From Hirundichthys speculiger (Eukaryota; Chordata; Actinopteri; Beloniformes; Exocoetidae), in assembly GCA_018398805.1 (NCBI GenBank), contig JAGFBZ010001244.1, positions 372,001-436,000 on the forward strand: 64,000 nucleotides of DNA, written 5' to 3'. The position numbers and the translations under genes are program-made. Below are positions 50,498 through 62,288 of the stretch, piece after piece. Positions within the stretch are counted from its first letter, which is position 1, and the number at the start of each line of letters is the position of its first letter. Under the pieces are notes generated by a model. The model worked only from the letters and a program-made list of their open reading frames with translations, made no database searches and was not told the origin of the DNA.

Positions 50498-52057
50498 GTA
50501 AGCAGCTGGAGCACGACCCGAGCACGCACGCATGCATGCATGCACGCACGCACGCACAGGGGCGGTTTTAAACGGATATGTGGCAGGGCGGGAATCGTTT
50601 TATCACTGAAACACATTCATGACACACTTTAAAAATCATTTCCGCACGAGCTCCTGCTGATTGGCCGAACACCTGGATTCCCACTTCTGTGCGCGAGCTT
50701 TTTATTATTATTATTATTATTTTAATCCCACCTCCGAGGCCTCCGCGCGTGGCCTCAGCCGCGCGAGGAGTTGATTGATTGATTGATTGATTTGAGAAAT
50801 CAGACAGAGAGCAGATCCTGCAGAAGTTGAAGCGCGCGCAGGCCGCGCGGGTCGCTCCGGCAGGGATTCCCCCCCTCCCCCTCCTCCTCCTCCTCCTCAG
50901 GTGGGGGGGCTGACTCGGGTCCGGCGAGGAAGCGGCCTCGCGATGATTAATCAGCAACAGCTGAGGCGCTCCGCGTGTCTGCTGAGTGCGTGTTTACGCG
51001 GATCTCAAATAGCCTCCAGAAAAACGAAGAGCCTCCTGCCAAAATAGGGAACCGGTAAGAGATCCGGGGGTACGGGTGGACCGGGTCAGCCGCGAACCGC
51101 TGTCTGCATCTGTCAGGAACTACAGCGGGATCCGAGATGCGCTGAAATTCAGTTTTTCAGTAAAAAACAAACCGTGACTCACCTGGAGTCTGTCCTGAAG
51201 ATGCAGAAAATGGATCGTTTGGTTCATAAAATGATCCAAAAGCTGTTTCTGACACCAGAACTGGGTTGAGATCATCCTGGTCATCACTGAGGAGGCCAAA
51301 TATCCCAGTAATACCCAGTAATCTATAAAGTTCCTGCTTGATCTCCAAATAGGTTTCTGCCTTTCATCTTATAACATCCACGCAAAGATATATATCTTAT
51401 TTTAAAAGCGTGTTTATGTGGCTGAGAGTTGAGTGGAGCTTCAGACCATTGGTCTACATGAACTTTCAGACGTTTTTCTGCTTTTACGGGACTGAAATTC
51501 AGGAAATACATGAAGTATTAAGAACAACGTATATTTGAATTTGTGATAAATTCAAGCTACGGCTGAATTCATGAGTTTGTTGATCAGTTCTTGATCATTG
51601 TGAAGTGACACGACTAATGAGATTTTTACTTTGTAATTTCAGTCTTATAAAGTTAAATAAGTGATATTTAGGCGGGTTTCCATCAGCAGGGGATTCTTGG
51701 AGGAGTTCCTTCCATGTCGATTTAGTCATTTTTATTGTTTTTTTTGTCGTCTATGTCGCCTTCTTTCCCAGCTTCTTCTTTCATTGGCGGATTGGAAGCA
51801 GAGAAAGTGGTGCGTCGCTGCCACCAGGTGGAGCAGAGCGGTATAGTCTAACGCTAACCATGCGGCAGCTAACGCTGCAAAACTTCAAGACTTTTCTGAT
51901 CGGTCGCGCGCCAATCCAACGACATCCAGAGGACGTGTCTTCTGCGTCCACTGGTGCTTCTACCTGGGAATCAAAGTCCAGTCCAGGAGATCGAGACTAA
52001 TTAATTATACTGAAGAGATGAAGACTTGGGAGGACTGGTCAGGATGGTTTATGACGC
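50498..52057. other. GC-rich then AT-rich non-coding DNA, probably slc8a3 5' UTR intron
   Basis: Simple repeats (GCAY)n at 50522-50558 and (GATT)n at 50771-50792. GC-rich to about 51100, then ordinary sequence. No exon recognised. Confidence 0.4.
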
Positions 52058-52572
52058 CAAAGACCAGTTCCAGTTCCTTCCTTAACCCTCAGTCTTTGGC
52101 CGTCAAAAGTAAGCATAACGACTATCTTGCAACTTAGAAATGGGACACCTCTTAAGTGCAGTTACGTCTTCAGACTGCGGGGGGCGGCCTTACGCCAAAG
52201 CTACGTCCAGTCTGTCAAGAAAACGACGATGACTAAGAAAAAGACGTAGAAGAAGAGAAAGATAATATACATAACGAAGACAATAAGATAGTTAAGTAAC
52301 ATTTCTATCTTTGTTAACTACGAAAATACTTACATTTGTAGCTAGGTTTTTTCGGCGCCATCCTTTTCGAAGACGTCTTGGTGAAAATACGCAATGCCTT
52401 CTGGGTAGCCCTTACTTCCAAAGATGGTGCCAGAGAATCTCAATATTGAGGGTGATACAGCCGTCAAACTTACCTCAACTTGATGTTCTTAGAATCGGGA
52501 ATCGCACTTAACGGGAGTGCACATTTTTGAGATTGACGGTTGAGATTGAGGGTTAAGGGAGGAATTGGAATT
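52058..52572. mobile_element. MITE, TTCCAATTCCTCCCTTAA family, fuller copy
   Basis: Left end GTTCCAGTTCCTTCCTTAAC and right end GGTTAAGGGAGGAATTGGAA are inverse. The interior shares GGGGGGCGGCCTTACGCCAA and following sequence with 11938-12330. 515 bp, no coding capacity. Confidence 0.75.
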
Positions 52573-53020
52573 CACCTCATATCAAGAGCAGCTGCAGTTG
52601 TAAAACTTGGAATCTTGCGGGGTCAGAATTTACACGACAATAGCTAGTTTCCTTTGTGATTTAACGGACAACAGTGTTCCGAATTGGTTTATGGCAAAAA
52701 CTGTCATGCAACGACAGTTTGCACGATATTAGACTCAGAACCTGTGATTCAACACGTTTAATTTTGTTGTGATACCAAAAACACAGTTTGCTCAGACTGC
52801 CGTTCTAAGGCTGATTTAAACTCCAGCGTCAAAGCTACGCTGTAGTCGGACGTGCACCCCTCTCCGAATGTAACTACGCAGACCACGACAAATCTGATTG
52901 GTCGATTTCTTCGTCTCCCAACTTCCTTACTCTACTTCTTCTCCGTCTTCAAGTTGGGCAGAACGTTAGCTTCCGGCAGTGTCTTCTTACTATGACTGAT
53001 GCTCAGCGTTTATCAGCACC
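52573..53020. other. No feature recognised
   Basis: Unremarkable sequence between two DNA-transposon copies. Confidence 0.3.
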
Positions 53021-53029
53021 AAGTCACGT

Positions 53030-53650
53030 AACACGATCCCTCGCCAATTCACACTTTAAGTTCCGCAGTTTTAGTTATTCGCGGATTTTTCAGAAATATA
53101 TAATATAATAAAAACTCAAGAAAAAAATCACGGAAACATCACAGGATGTTGTGCGCGTTCTCTCACAGCGAAGAAATGTTGTGAGCCAGCCTGGCCCCTT
53201 TAAGAAGGTGGCCTTATGGATAATAGTATGGCCTTATGGGTAATGTAGTGTGTGTGTCGTGGGACAGCAGAACGAAAACAACCTGTGTGATGTTACAAAT
53301 TCCTGCAGTAACAGAATAAAGTGCTCGTTCCATGCAGAGAGAACCGGACTGTTTATTTTGTTGTTGTTAGCATGTTAGCCGCTAATTACAAGCCAAAAAT
53401 AGCACAATATCAGCAGTTTATTTACTACGGTTCAGAGACCAGAGGCTGTGAAGGTAACAGAAAGACCACAGTTGAGCCTTTGTCTTGTTTCGCTGCAGTG
53501 CCTCGCTACTTTTTTGCGGTTTTTAAACATATTTTAAACACATTATTGAGGCTCGGGGGGCTCCGACTCCAGTTAGGGGATTTTGATTTTCACGGGGGTG
53601 CGCCGGCCCCCATTCATTGCGAAAAATAAGGGATCGCTGTACTGTTTTTT
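53030..53650. mobile_element. hAT-like element with GATCCCTCG-type ends
   Basis: ACGATCCCTCGCCAATTCAC at the left and AAATAAGGGATCGCTGTACT at the right are imperfect inverses, with TTATTCGCGGATTTTTC / TGCCTCGCTACTTTTTTGCG motifs inside. No intact transposase, TSD not clear. Confidence 0.5.
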
Positions 53651-53856
53651 GCTCCATTGCTACAGAAACGGTGCTGCAGAAAAGAGCAGGCAGAGCCGTC
53701 TAGAGGTTGATGGTGTAACTACGAAGTGACACGAACAATAACGTACAAGTTTAAACGCCAGAGACAGTGTAGAGGCCGTGTGTAGCCTGCATGCTTAGCT
53801 GCCACGCTGAAGCATAAATCTGGTACCTAACTCATGGGAGGCTTTGGTTTTCCTCT

Positions 53857-55296
53857 GACTGGAATCAGTCACTGGATCCTACCAGGTCCATGACTGGACT
53901 CGGTCACTGGATCCTACCAGGTCCGTGACTGGACTCGGTCACTGGATCCTACCAGGTCCATGACTGGACTCGGTCACTGGATCCTACCAGGTCCATGACT
54001 GGAATCAGTCACTGGATCCTACCAGGTCCATGACTGGAATCAGTCACTGGATCCTACCAGGTCCATGACTGGACTCGGTCACTGGATCCTACCAGGTCCA
54101 TGACTGGAATCAGTCACTGGATCCTACCAGGTCCATGACTGGAATCAGTCACTGGATCCTACCAGGTCCGTGACTGGAATCAGTCAGTGGATCCTACCAG
54201 GTCCGTGACTGGAATCAGTCACTGGATCCTACCAGGTGACTGGACTCAGTCACTGGATCCTGCCAGGTCCGTGACTGGAATCAGTCACTGGATCCTGCCA
54301 GGTCCGTGACTGGAATCAGTCACTGGATCCTGCCAGGTCCGTGACTGGAATCAGTCACTGGATCCTGCCAGGTCCGTGACTGGAATCAGTCACTGGATCC
54401 TACCAGGTCCGTGACTGATTCCAGCCACTGGATCCTACCAGGTCCGTGATTGGAATCAGCCACTGGATCCTACCAGGTCCATGACTGGAATCAGTCACTG
54501 GATCCTACCAGGTCCGTGACTAGACTCAGTCACTGGATCCTACCAGGTCCGTGACTGGAATCAGTCACTGGATCCTACCAGGTCAGTGACTGGAATCAGT
54601 CACTGGATCCTACCAGGTCCGTGACTGGAATCAGTCACTGGATCCTACCAGGTCCGTGACTGGAATCAGTCACTGGATCCTGCCAGGTCCGTGACTGATT
54701 CCAGCCACTGGATCCTACCAGGTCCGTGATTGGAATCAGCCACTGGATCCTACCAGGTCCGTGACTGGAATCAGTCAGTGGATCCTACCAGGTCCGTGAC
54801 TGGAATCAGTCACTGGATCCTACCAGGTCCATGACTGGAATCAGTCACTGGATCCTACCAGGTCCGTGACTAGACTCAGTCACTGGATCCTACCAGGTCC
54901 GTGACTGGAATCAGTCACTGGATCCTACCAGGTCAGTGACTGGAATCAGTCACTGGATCCTGCCAGGTCCGTGACTGGAATCAGTCACTGGATCCTACCA
55001 GGTCCGTGACTGGAATCAGTCACTGGATCCTGCCAGGTCCGTGACTGATTCCAGCCACTGGATCCTACCAGGTCCGTGATTGGAATCAGCCACTGGATCC
55101 TACCAGGTCCGTGACTGGAATCAGTCAGTGGATCCTACCAGGTCCGTGACTGGAATCAGTCACTGGATCCTACCAGGTCCATGACTGGAATCAGTCACTG
55201 GATCCTACCAGGTCCGTGACTAGACTCAGTCACTGGATCCTACCAGGTCCGTGACTGGAATCAGTCACTGGATCCTGCCAGGTCCGTGACTGGAAT
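53857..55296 (+). repeat. 35-bp minisatellite, about 41 copies
   Basis: Unit TGGAATCAGTCACTGGATCC plus TACCAGGTCCGTGAC. Every unit has a GGATCC. Variants: ACTC for GAATC, TGCC for TACC, CCATG for CCGTG. Units starting at 54411, 54691 and 55041 have the core in opposite orientation (GTGACTGATTCCAG). Confidence 0.95.
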
Positions 55297-56298
55297 GGAG
55301 ACGGATCAACCGAAAGGACCGTGCAGGAGCTGGGCCCTGTTACAGTTCCTCTGGAACCCTGCTAATGGAAACCCACCTTTGGTCCGGGCAGGTCAGCTGT
55401 CAGCTATCGGACGGTTGAGGCGAGCTAACGTAGAAATCGGTCCGATTGTGTCACAGGAACGGCTTTTTGAAATCCTCTGAGTGTTCAGATTGAGACACAT
55501 CTGTCTCATCTGAAACCATCTTCGTAACTGATTGGAATCCGGTTTAGACAAACCACATTTCATGAGGTTTCTGGTTTACCGCCTGGACGAACATCGGCTT
55601 TGTTCTGAGTCTCTTATTTTATCTCCAACGTCTCGATCATCACGTTGTCTTCAGCTTTGACGTTCATAGAGCAGAACCTGCGTCCCGGTTTGACTGTAAC
55701 CAGAACTGCAGCACAGACTCAGTAAAAGAAAAATCCAGGACTGAAATAATAATCTAGTTCCTTGAAAAAGAGCCTCCAGCTGTTTAAGTTCTGGCCTCTT
55801 TTGTCAAAATATACTCTTTTACAAATGCAAAGTCATTAAAAGTTGCATGAATGAGTTTAAATATTGTATGTACGTAGTTGAAGCAGTCGGAGCTTGATTT
55901 GATTTGAAGATGTCAGGAGCAGATTATCACTTTTAATTTAGATCCGTCTCTCTTATGCAATCAGAGCCTTTAAAATGGCTGTCAGGACAGAAATTGTTCT
56001 GTTGATCTCCTAATTTAATGGCCGTGGTTGAAATGGTGATGAATATCATGAAACTGGATGGTTTATTCCCCTCTGTCTCATGGACGTTGAATGTAATTTA
56101 TGTGGAGATGGAAAATCTATTTTCAAATCCAAAACTCTTGTGAGGTCATTCACCCGAAGAATCTGACTGCTCAATATAATTACTGAGAACAAGATTATTT
56201 TTTTTATCTAAGATGTTTTATTAATCTATTAACTTCTTAAAAATGTAATGGTTAGTATTTTTAATTTTTAACACATGCAAAATTAAAGTTAGAAGTCT
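55297..56298. other. Non-coding, possible conserved block at 55880-56160
   Basis: No gene. 55880-56160 is low in repeats and rich in AT-core motifs (TAATTTAATGGCCGTGG, ATGAATATCATGAAAC). Might be a regulatory element of slc8a3; cannot be decided here. Confidence 0.25.
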
Positions 56299-57106
56299 TA
56301 AAGCCACTCCATGCAGCAATACCACCCCTGACCACATGGAGGCAGCATTCATAACAACGTTAATGTTTCATGCACAACTAAGAATTTAACATCTGACTCG
56401 GTTCGATTTGTTAATCTTACCGCGTCAATTTCCACGCAGCTGTTTCAGCAGGAAGGAAGTGAGACGTGAACGACACGGAGAATCCCACCAATTTTTCAAA
56501 ATAAAATACCATGAGCTGACTCCGACATCGACGTTACGTTAACAGGTGGAGGTGTGTAAAAACACGAGCTTCGTGATCAAATCAAGTAAAAATATGAAAT
56601 GAGGATGGAAGGACAGATTTGACCAGAATAAAGCTAGCCAGGCTAAAATAGCTAATGTGCTAATGAGGCTAAGGTGATTGGGTTGCAGCCATTTGCACAT
56701 CTTTGGATTAACAGGTTCAAGCGATGTCACTTCCTGTTTACCATACCATGTAAAAGAAAAAAAAGAAAGGGGCTTCAAACGCACTCTTCAGAAAACCTGT
56801 AGGTGACATCACAGAGGGTTTGTGCAGTTCTTTTTATACAGCCTATGCGTCAGACACAATGAAATGCACCCCCAGTGGTACAGAGTGGTATTACAAGGCG
56901 TGTCTTCAGTCAGAGGCTTCAGTCGATCCGCTACAGGAGAACCTTCCTGAACACAGCTGGAAACATCTCCAACAATTTGATTTCCCTTTAAGCATTTTTT
57001 AATTGAATTTAATTAGCACAGTGTTGACAGTGGCTCTTCTGTCTACCCGGCAGGTCTGTGTGCCCCCGTGTGGTCAGAGTGTGTATTACTACATAGAGTG
57101 GCTTTA
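56299..57106. mobile_element. TIR element, TAAAGCCACTC family, longest copy
   Basis: Left TAAAGCCACTCCATGCAGCA and right (CCCCCGTGTGGTCAGAGTGT... CATAGAGTGGCTTTA) are inverse. 808 bp. It shares GGTGACATCACAGAGGGTTT with 41920. No open frame with similarity to a transposase. Confidence 0.65.
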
Positions 57107-58224
57107 ATGGGAGAAGACGGTACGTCGTTACTGATGGAGGTTTTCTTTGGGATTCTTGGGTGTTTGGGTTGTTTGCCCCCTTTTGTTTACCTCCGTTTAT
57201 TCAGGCTGACTGCCGACGTTTTTTCTGCTTTTCATCACTTTGTCTGAACTTAGACGTATTTACATTATATTCTCTCAGCCCCCGGATCACGGATGCAGGA
57301 AATAATCATCGACAATGTCTCATTGATAGCTGTCACTTTTAGTAGTAATCTGACAGATTTGGAGTTTCCCCTTGCTCTTCTTTTAAATATATATATATTT
57401 TTTTTCTGTAGATTTTAACAAAAAAAGGGGTGAAACAGTAACAGTCCCCTGCTTATTCAGCTACACACAGAAGACAAATATGATTTAATGCAGCATTTAG
57501 CAGCTAAACAGACGCATTTCTACTGGGAGATTATTGAAATCACCACGTGGATGGACACGGTTTAAATAAAGGTAATAATAAAAAGGATATACATATATAC
57601 AAAGATACATTGAGGTAGAGACCTCATTAACAATGCAGCCGAGTGAAACAACAAAAATAAAGGCACTTAGACACAAAAAAAGCCAAAGAGAGACTTACAT
57701 AAAAGTGACGACAAAAATTTAAAAAACACAATAAAATTACAATTAAAATGTTAAAAAAATAAATAAATAAAAACATGAATAATTCAAATTAAATTTAAAT
57801 TTAGTTAAAATGTAGAAACAATAATCAGGTGAAACAGGAACAGCTAGAAGTAAAATGTGATACAGTTAAAGATTTAAATTGCCCTATGGATAAAAATGAT
57901 GAAAGCTTTAAATAGTTCTGCATGTTATTCCAAGTTGTACTTGCACAATATGAAAAACTGGATTTTTTTAGTGAGTCGAACACATCTGAGCTGGTTTTGA
58001 GCTGCTGCTCGTCCAGACCATCACCTGACGGTCAAACAACCTCATCTCAAGGTTGCAACGCGCCGAGACGCCGTCCCTGACCTTTTAATCCTGGACGCCT
58101 CATTGAGGTTTCTGCAGATCCTCCCCGGCAGGCCGGCGTGCAATAAAAACTAAAAAATAAATAAATAAATAGGAGGAGGAGAAGCTGGCAGGACAGCGCT
58201 GCTCTGCTTCTAAAACAGGAAGAT
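57107..58224. other. Non-coding, A-rich tract, no gene
   Basis: 57590-57830 is A-rich low-complexity sequence with phrases resembling fish interspersed repeats. Nothing else recognised. Confidence 0.4.
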
Positions 58225-58251
58225 CCCCCCCCCCCCCCCCCCCCCCCCCCC
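58225..58251 (+). repeat. Poly-C run (27 C)
   Basis: Uninterrupted run of C, possibly collapsed or extended by assembly. Confidence 0.95.
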
Positions 58252-59150
58252 AGGCTTCAGCAGCTAATTCATACCTGCAGCCAGCTTTGGCTTGTTAAAT
58301 AGAGCTTTACGGCTGAAACATAAAAAGGCTCAAATTTAGTTGCTTCCTTATTTGATCCGCTCATTAAGGTGCAGCTCTGCCGCTCTATTATTTCCCCGTC
58401 GTTTGGTCCTCGCAGGTCTGGCTGTGGTCCAGCAAACCAGGTATCTGCTGACTCAGTCGAACCGAAGCTGCCGTTATCTCTTTTATCTCCTTCAGAGCCT
58501 CAGATCAGTCTGCTGCGCTACAATCGAGAGATTTAGTTTATTTTAGAGCAGCTGAGGAATTTAATTTCCTCTGCTTTTAAATTAAAACTCAAAACAATAT
58601 TTCTTCTATTGATATTTGTTTTTTTTTTTTAAATGTTATTGAGGATATGATCTCTTAAATGTCACATTAATTCTGCCGGTGACGGATTGATCCCTGAATT
58701 ATTGAGGATCATTTCTCCCAGGTAGATAAAATCGTTTCTGCTGCTCCAGCTGTTTTTCAAAAATATAATAAGAATAATCTTATTGTGATGGGTCTTATGA
58801 CAAATACAACCTATAACTATTTTCTTCATGTGACAAATTTATTTAACAGAAACGAAGCCAAAAAAGTAAAAAAAAAAAAAAAAGAATAAATAAATAAATC
58901 ATGTTGGCACTAAACAGCCCTGGACTGATTTATGTCGGCCATCCACACAAATCAAATCAAATTCAAATATACTTTATTGATATTGGGGGAAATTGAAGTT
59001 TCAGATCCTCACTGTATCTGACCCGTGACAGCGTGCAAAGATAATTATACTGGTAACTAGAACATTTCTGAGGGTTTCTGAAAAGCTGCCAGTGCGACTG
59101 CCTGTTTGCTTCTGCATTGATATCAAAAACATCTGCGCAGCTACTTCAGA
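58252..59150. other. Non-coding, candidate conserved block then repeat tails
   Basis: 58255-58560 looks unique (CAGCTAATTCATACCTGCAG, TTATTTGATCCGCTCATTAA). A/T runs follow. At 58955-59005 CTTTATTGATATTGGGGGAA resembles the 3' tail of a fish LINE. Confidence 0.3.
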
Positions 59151-59429
59151 ACTAAAAGTGCCAATTTTACAACCAAAATTTTTATATCAAAAATTTGCAG
59201 TTCCACAATTGTCACAATTTTACAACGAAAGTTTTACACTTTGTCAAAATGTGCAGTTCTGTAAAAAAAAAAAAAAAATGAATAAATTGGGATTTAAAGA
59301 GCTCCAGTTTTACTAACTCACAGTTTTGCAACAAAATTGCAATTTGCAAAAGTTGATATTTACAATAATGTTTTTATGATTTTGAAGTTTCCAAAGTCCC
59401 AATTTTGTCTCAATCAGTTAAGTCTCAAT

Positions 59430-60365
59430 TTTTCAGAATTTACAATTTTACAACAAAAAAGTTTCTTTTTAACAACAAAAAACAGAATTTCTATATTTGT
59501 GATTTTACAAGAAAACTTAAATTTTTTTTACTTTTTACAAAAAGTAAAAAAAAATTCAAAATTTGATTGAGATTTTGACAAAAATTCACTTTTTCATGAC
59601 AAAAAGTTGTGATTATTGTGACATTTTCAATTTTAAAATGAAAAAATGATTTAAGGACAGAAAGTTTCAATTCTAATAGCATAGCCTAGCATAGCAGCTG
59701 TATTTTGACACTAAACAACAAGATTAGCAGCTAAACTTAACCACTAATTTTCAATTTTACAATAACATTTTTTTTGACAACAAACCAAAAAAATTTCAAT
59801 TTCTTTAATATTTGTGATTTTACACAAAAATATTGTGATTTTTAGGATGAATGTTAAAAAAAATTTTCAAAATTTGAGATTTTGACAAAAATTCACTTTT
59901 TTATGACAAAAAGTTGTGATTATTGTGACGTTTGCAATTTTAAAATGAAAAAATGATTTAAGGACAGAAAGTTTCAATTTTAATAGCATAGCCTAGCCTA
60001 GCATAGCAGCTGTATTTTGACACTAAACAACAAGATTAGCAGCTAAACTTAGCCACTAATTTTCAATTTTACAATAAAATTTTTTTTTGACAACAAACCA
60101 AAAAAAATACAATTTCTTTAATATTTGTGATTTTACACAAAAATGTTGTGATTTTTAGGATGAAAGTTACAAAAATTTCAAAATTTGAGATTTTGACAAA
60201 AATTCACTTTTTTATGACAAAAAGTTGTGATTATTGTGACATTTGCAATTTTAAAATGAAAAAATGATTTAAGGATAGAAAGTTGCTATTTTGATAGCGT
60301 AGCCTAGCCTAACATAGAGCTGTATTTTGACACTAAACAACAAGATTAGCAGCTAAACTTAGCCA
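59430..60365 (+). repeat. 312-bp tandem repeat, about three copies, AT-rich
   Basis: The block ending in ATAGCAGCTGTATTTTGACA recurs with ends at about 59700, 60012 and 60322 (spacing 312 and 310 bp). Each copy has TTTTGACAAAAATTCACTTT and GACAAAAAGTTGTGATTATT. A degraded beginning extends left to about 59160. Confidence 0.85.
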
Positions 60366-60439
60366 CTAAGAAAAACAACTAAATGAACGAGAACTATACA
60401 AGCAGGTTTGTTCCAACCACAAACAGGATCTTGACGTGA

Positions 60440-60620
60440 CAGGTGTGTTAACACAAGGCCAAGAGGGAAAGACATAAGCAGCCCAGTCTGGGAAGGCAGA
60501 ACCGTTTCCAAACAGTTCATCAGTCTACAGTGTGAAAGATTATTCACAACTGGGAGGAGTTCAAGAGGAGCTGACATCCCAGAATATTTACCCCAGTGGC
60601 GAGAAATGGCATATGTGAAA
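60440..60620 (+). pseudogene. Tc1-like transposase N-terminal remnant
   Basis: GCCAAGAGGGAAAGACATAA and CCGTTTCCAAACAGTTCATC followed by GTGAAAGATTATTCACAACT correspond to the PRGKDI..., ISKQF and (V)RKIIHNW parts of a fish Tc1-like transposase. Frame is broken. The 144-codon antisense frame over this stretch is not a gene. Confidence 0.65.
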
Positions 60621-62202
60621 TGTTTAAGGGCGTGACCTAGTAAAAAAATACGCCAAAACCTCAAAGATCTGAAGCTTATTCCTGTTAAATCTACAAGCTT
60701 CTGAATAACGGGGGTACTTAGTGTTGCCCACGTGATTTTTTTTTTCTTTATTTTTTTAAATTTTTTGTTTGTGTGAGGATGTATTAACCTCATACTGACA
60801 TGAAACGGTAAGATTATTTAAAACGTTAACAGAGGAGGTTCTAACTTCTGCACGTGACTGCAGAGATGAGATGAAAAATCCCAAAATACCAGCGGGATGT
60901 TCAAGAATCTGAACGTATTGTACCAAGTAAGAGTTGCATAAGATCGTGGGTTATAACATGAAGCGTTTAATGGATGCTTTTACTCAGAGTGTACGTGCTG
61001 CGTGCAGAAATAAACCCTTCAGTCAGGGATGTGGACATGAAAATTCACTCAGGTGCAAAATGCAGGAAGACCCAAAGTAGAGTAAACTGAACAAAAGCAA
61101 AGGAAACAAACAAACAGAAATCCTCTGGGGACTTCAGGGCACAATGATTGATTCACATGAGCTCCGTGTCTCTGTAGAGGTGATTTTAACTCGGACTGAA
61201 CCACCAGCGAGCCCCGGGGGGCGCCGGCGCTGCCGTTCAGGCGGCAGAGAGGTTCCTTCCCGAACCACTAAATAATCAGGCCCCACCGAGGCGAGAGCCT
61301 TTACATAAATCCCCAGTGTTATATCATGTTATAAGTTGGCTTGGTCAACTGCTCATTAGGCTCTTTCCGCCTCCGGCCTCGCAGCTGTTGTCTTTAAAAT
61401 AATGCTAAAGTCTCGCCCATAAGAGCTGAATTGGTGCAGAACAAGTCTGCATTTTCATTGTGATCCTGCTCCCCCTCATGAAAGTGTTCAGCGTGCATTT
61501 AGGCTTCAATAAATCACGTTTGTTTGGACTGGACATCTGTAGTCTCTATTTCTAGACGCTACGCTTTATTTATTTATTTATTTGAAATTCTTGCCAGTGG
61601 CACAATTTGGACAGTGCTTAGTTTGGCAACAGTGCAGCTCTTTCTTTCTGAGCTGTTTATTTTTTTTTCTACCCACTGAGACTTCAGATAGTCACGCTCA
61701 GATCCACACTGCCGGTTGCACGTATCCAAATCTGTTCCTAAAATAAACTTTGATTGGAAACGAACCAGTCGCCTGTGATTTTATTTTTTTTATTAAACTG
61801 TTATCTGTCTTTCTCAGAGAGCCTTCGCGGATCAAAAAGTCCTCGTGAATTTCTCTGCGTCAGAGAGAGTATTTTCCGTCTCTGTAGCGTAAATGTCTCA
61901 TGACGGCACCGTTTTCTAGAAGGGAAGCGGGAACCCGCTGCAGCGAAGCGAACTCCTGCGTGTCTTTGATGCTTCTGAAGCGCAAACACAATCGTAGCCG
62001 TGGCGCGCCGCGGATCCGGGACTTGAAACAGTCTGGGAATGCCCGACGGTCAGATAGCTCTTCTGTTATTTTTGTTAGTAAAACTAATACGTCGTGGCGC
62101 AGTCGTTACTGCAGTTGCGGCCGCTTAGCTGTGGTTTATGACGGTGAGCTCGGGGCGTGTGATGTCACGTTTGTGAGATGTTTCTCCCCCTGTGTGTTTC
62201 AG
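60621..62202. other. Probable slc8a3 5' UTR intron, with a candidate conserved block
   Basis: No exon recognised. 61140-61520 appears unique and includes GGGGGGCGCCGGCGCTGCCG, AATGCTAAAGTCTCGCCCAT and TGCATTTTCATTGTGATCC; it looks like conserved non-coding DNA. 61980-62150 is CpG-rich just upstream of the acceptor and could contain an alternative start. Confidence 0.35.
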
Positions 62203-62288
62203 GTGGTGGTCGGAGAAGAGCACAGCCCAGTGCTGGATCCCAGAGGGGTCGTCAGTGTGGTAAGGACCCTTGCGACGAAGGAGGGCGC
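62203..62288 (+). other. slc8a3: slc8a3 5' UTR part of the first coding exon
   Basis: A strong acceptor (TTTCTCCCCCTGTGTGTTTCAG) ends at 62202. The 86 bases to the start codon contain no ATG. A possible internal donor (GTG|gtaagg) at 62259 would remove the start codon and is unlikely to be used. Confidence 0.6.

Noticed and set aside
60359..60793. 144-codon minus-strand frame as a gene
   Set aside because: The + strand carries recognisable Tc1-like transposase remnants over the same bases, and the antisense protein has no family features.
62144..62202. A 59-bp intron in the slc8a3 leader (ACG|gtgagc to TTTCAG)
   Set aside because: Too short for a normal vertebrate intron. The long-distance donor at 50498 is the better partner for this acceptor.
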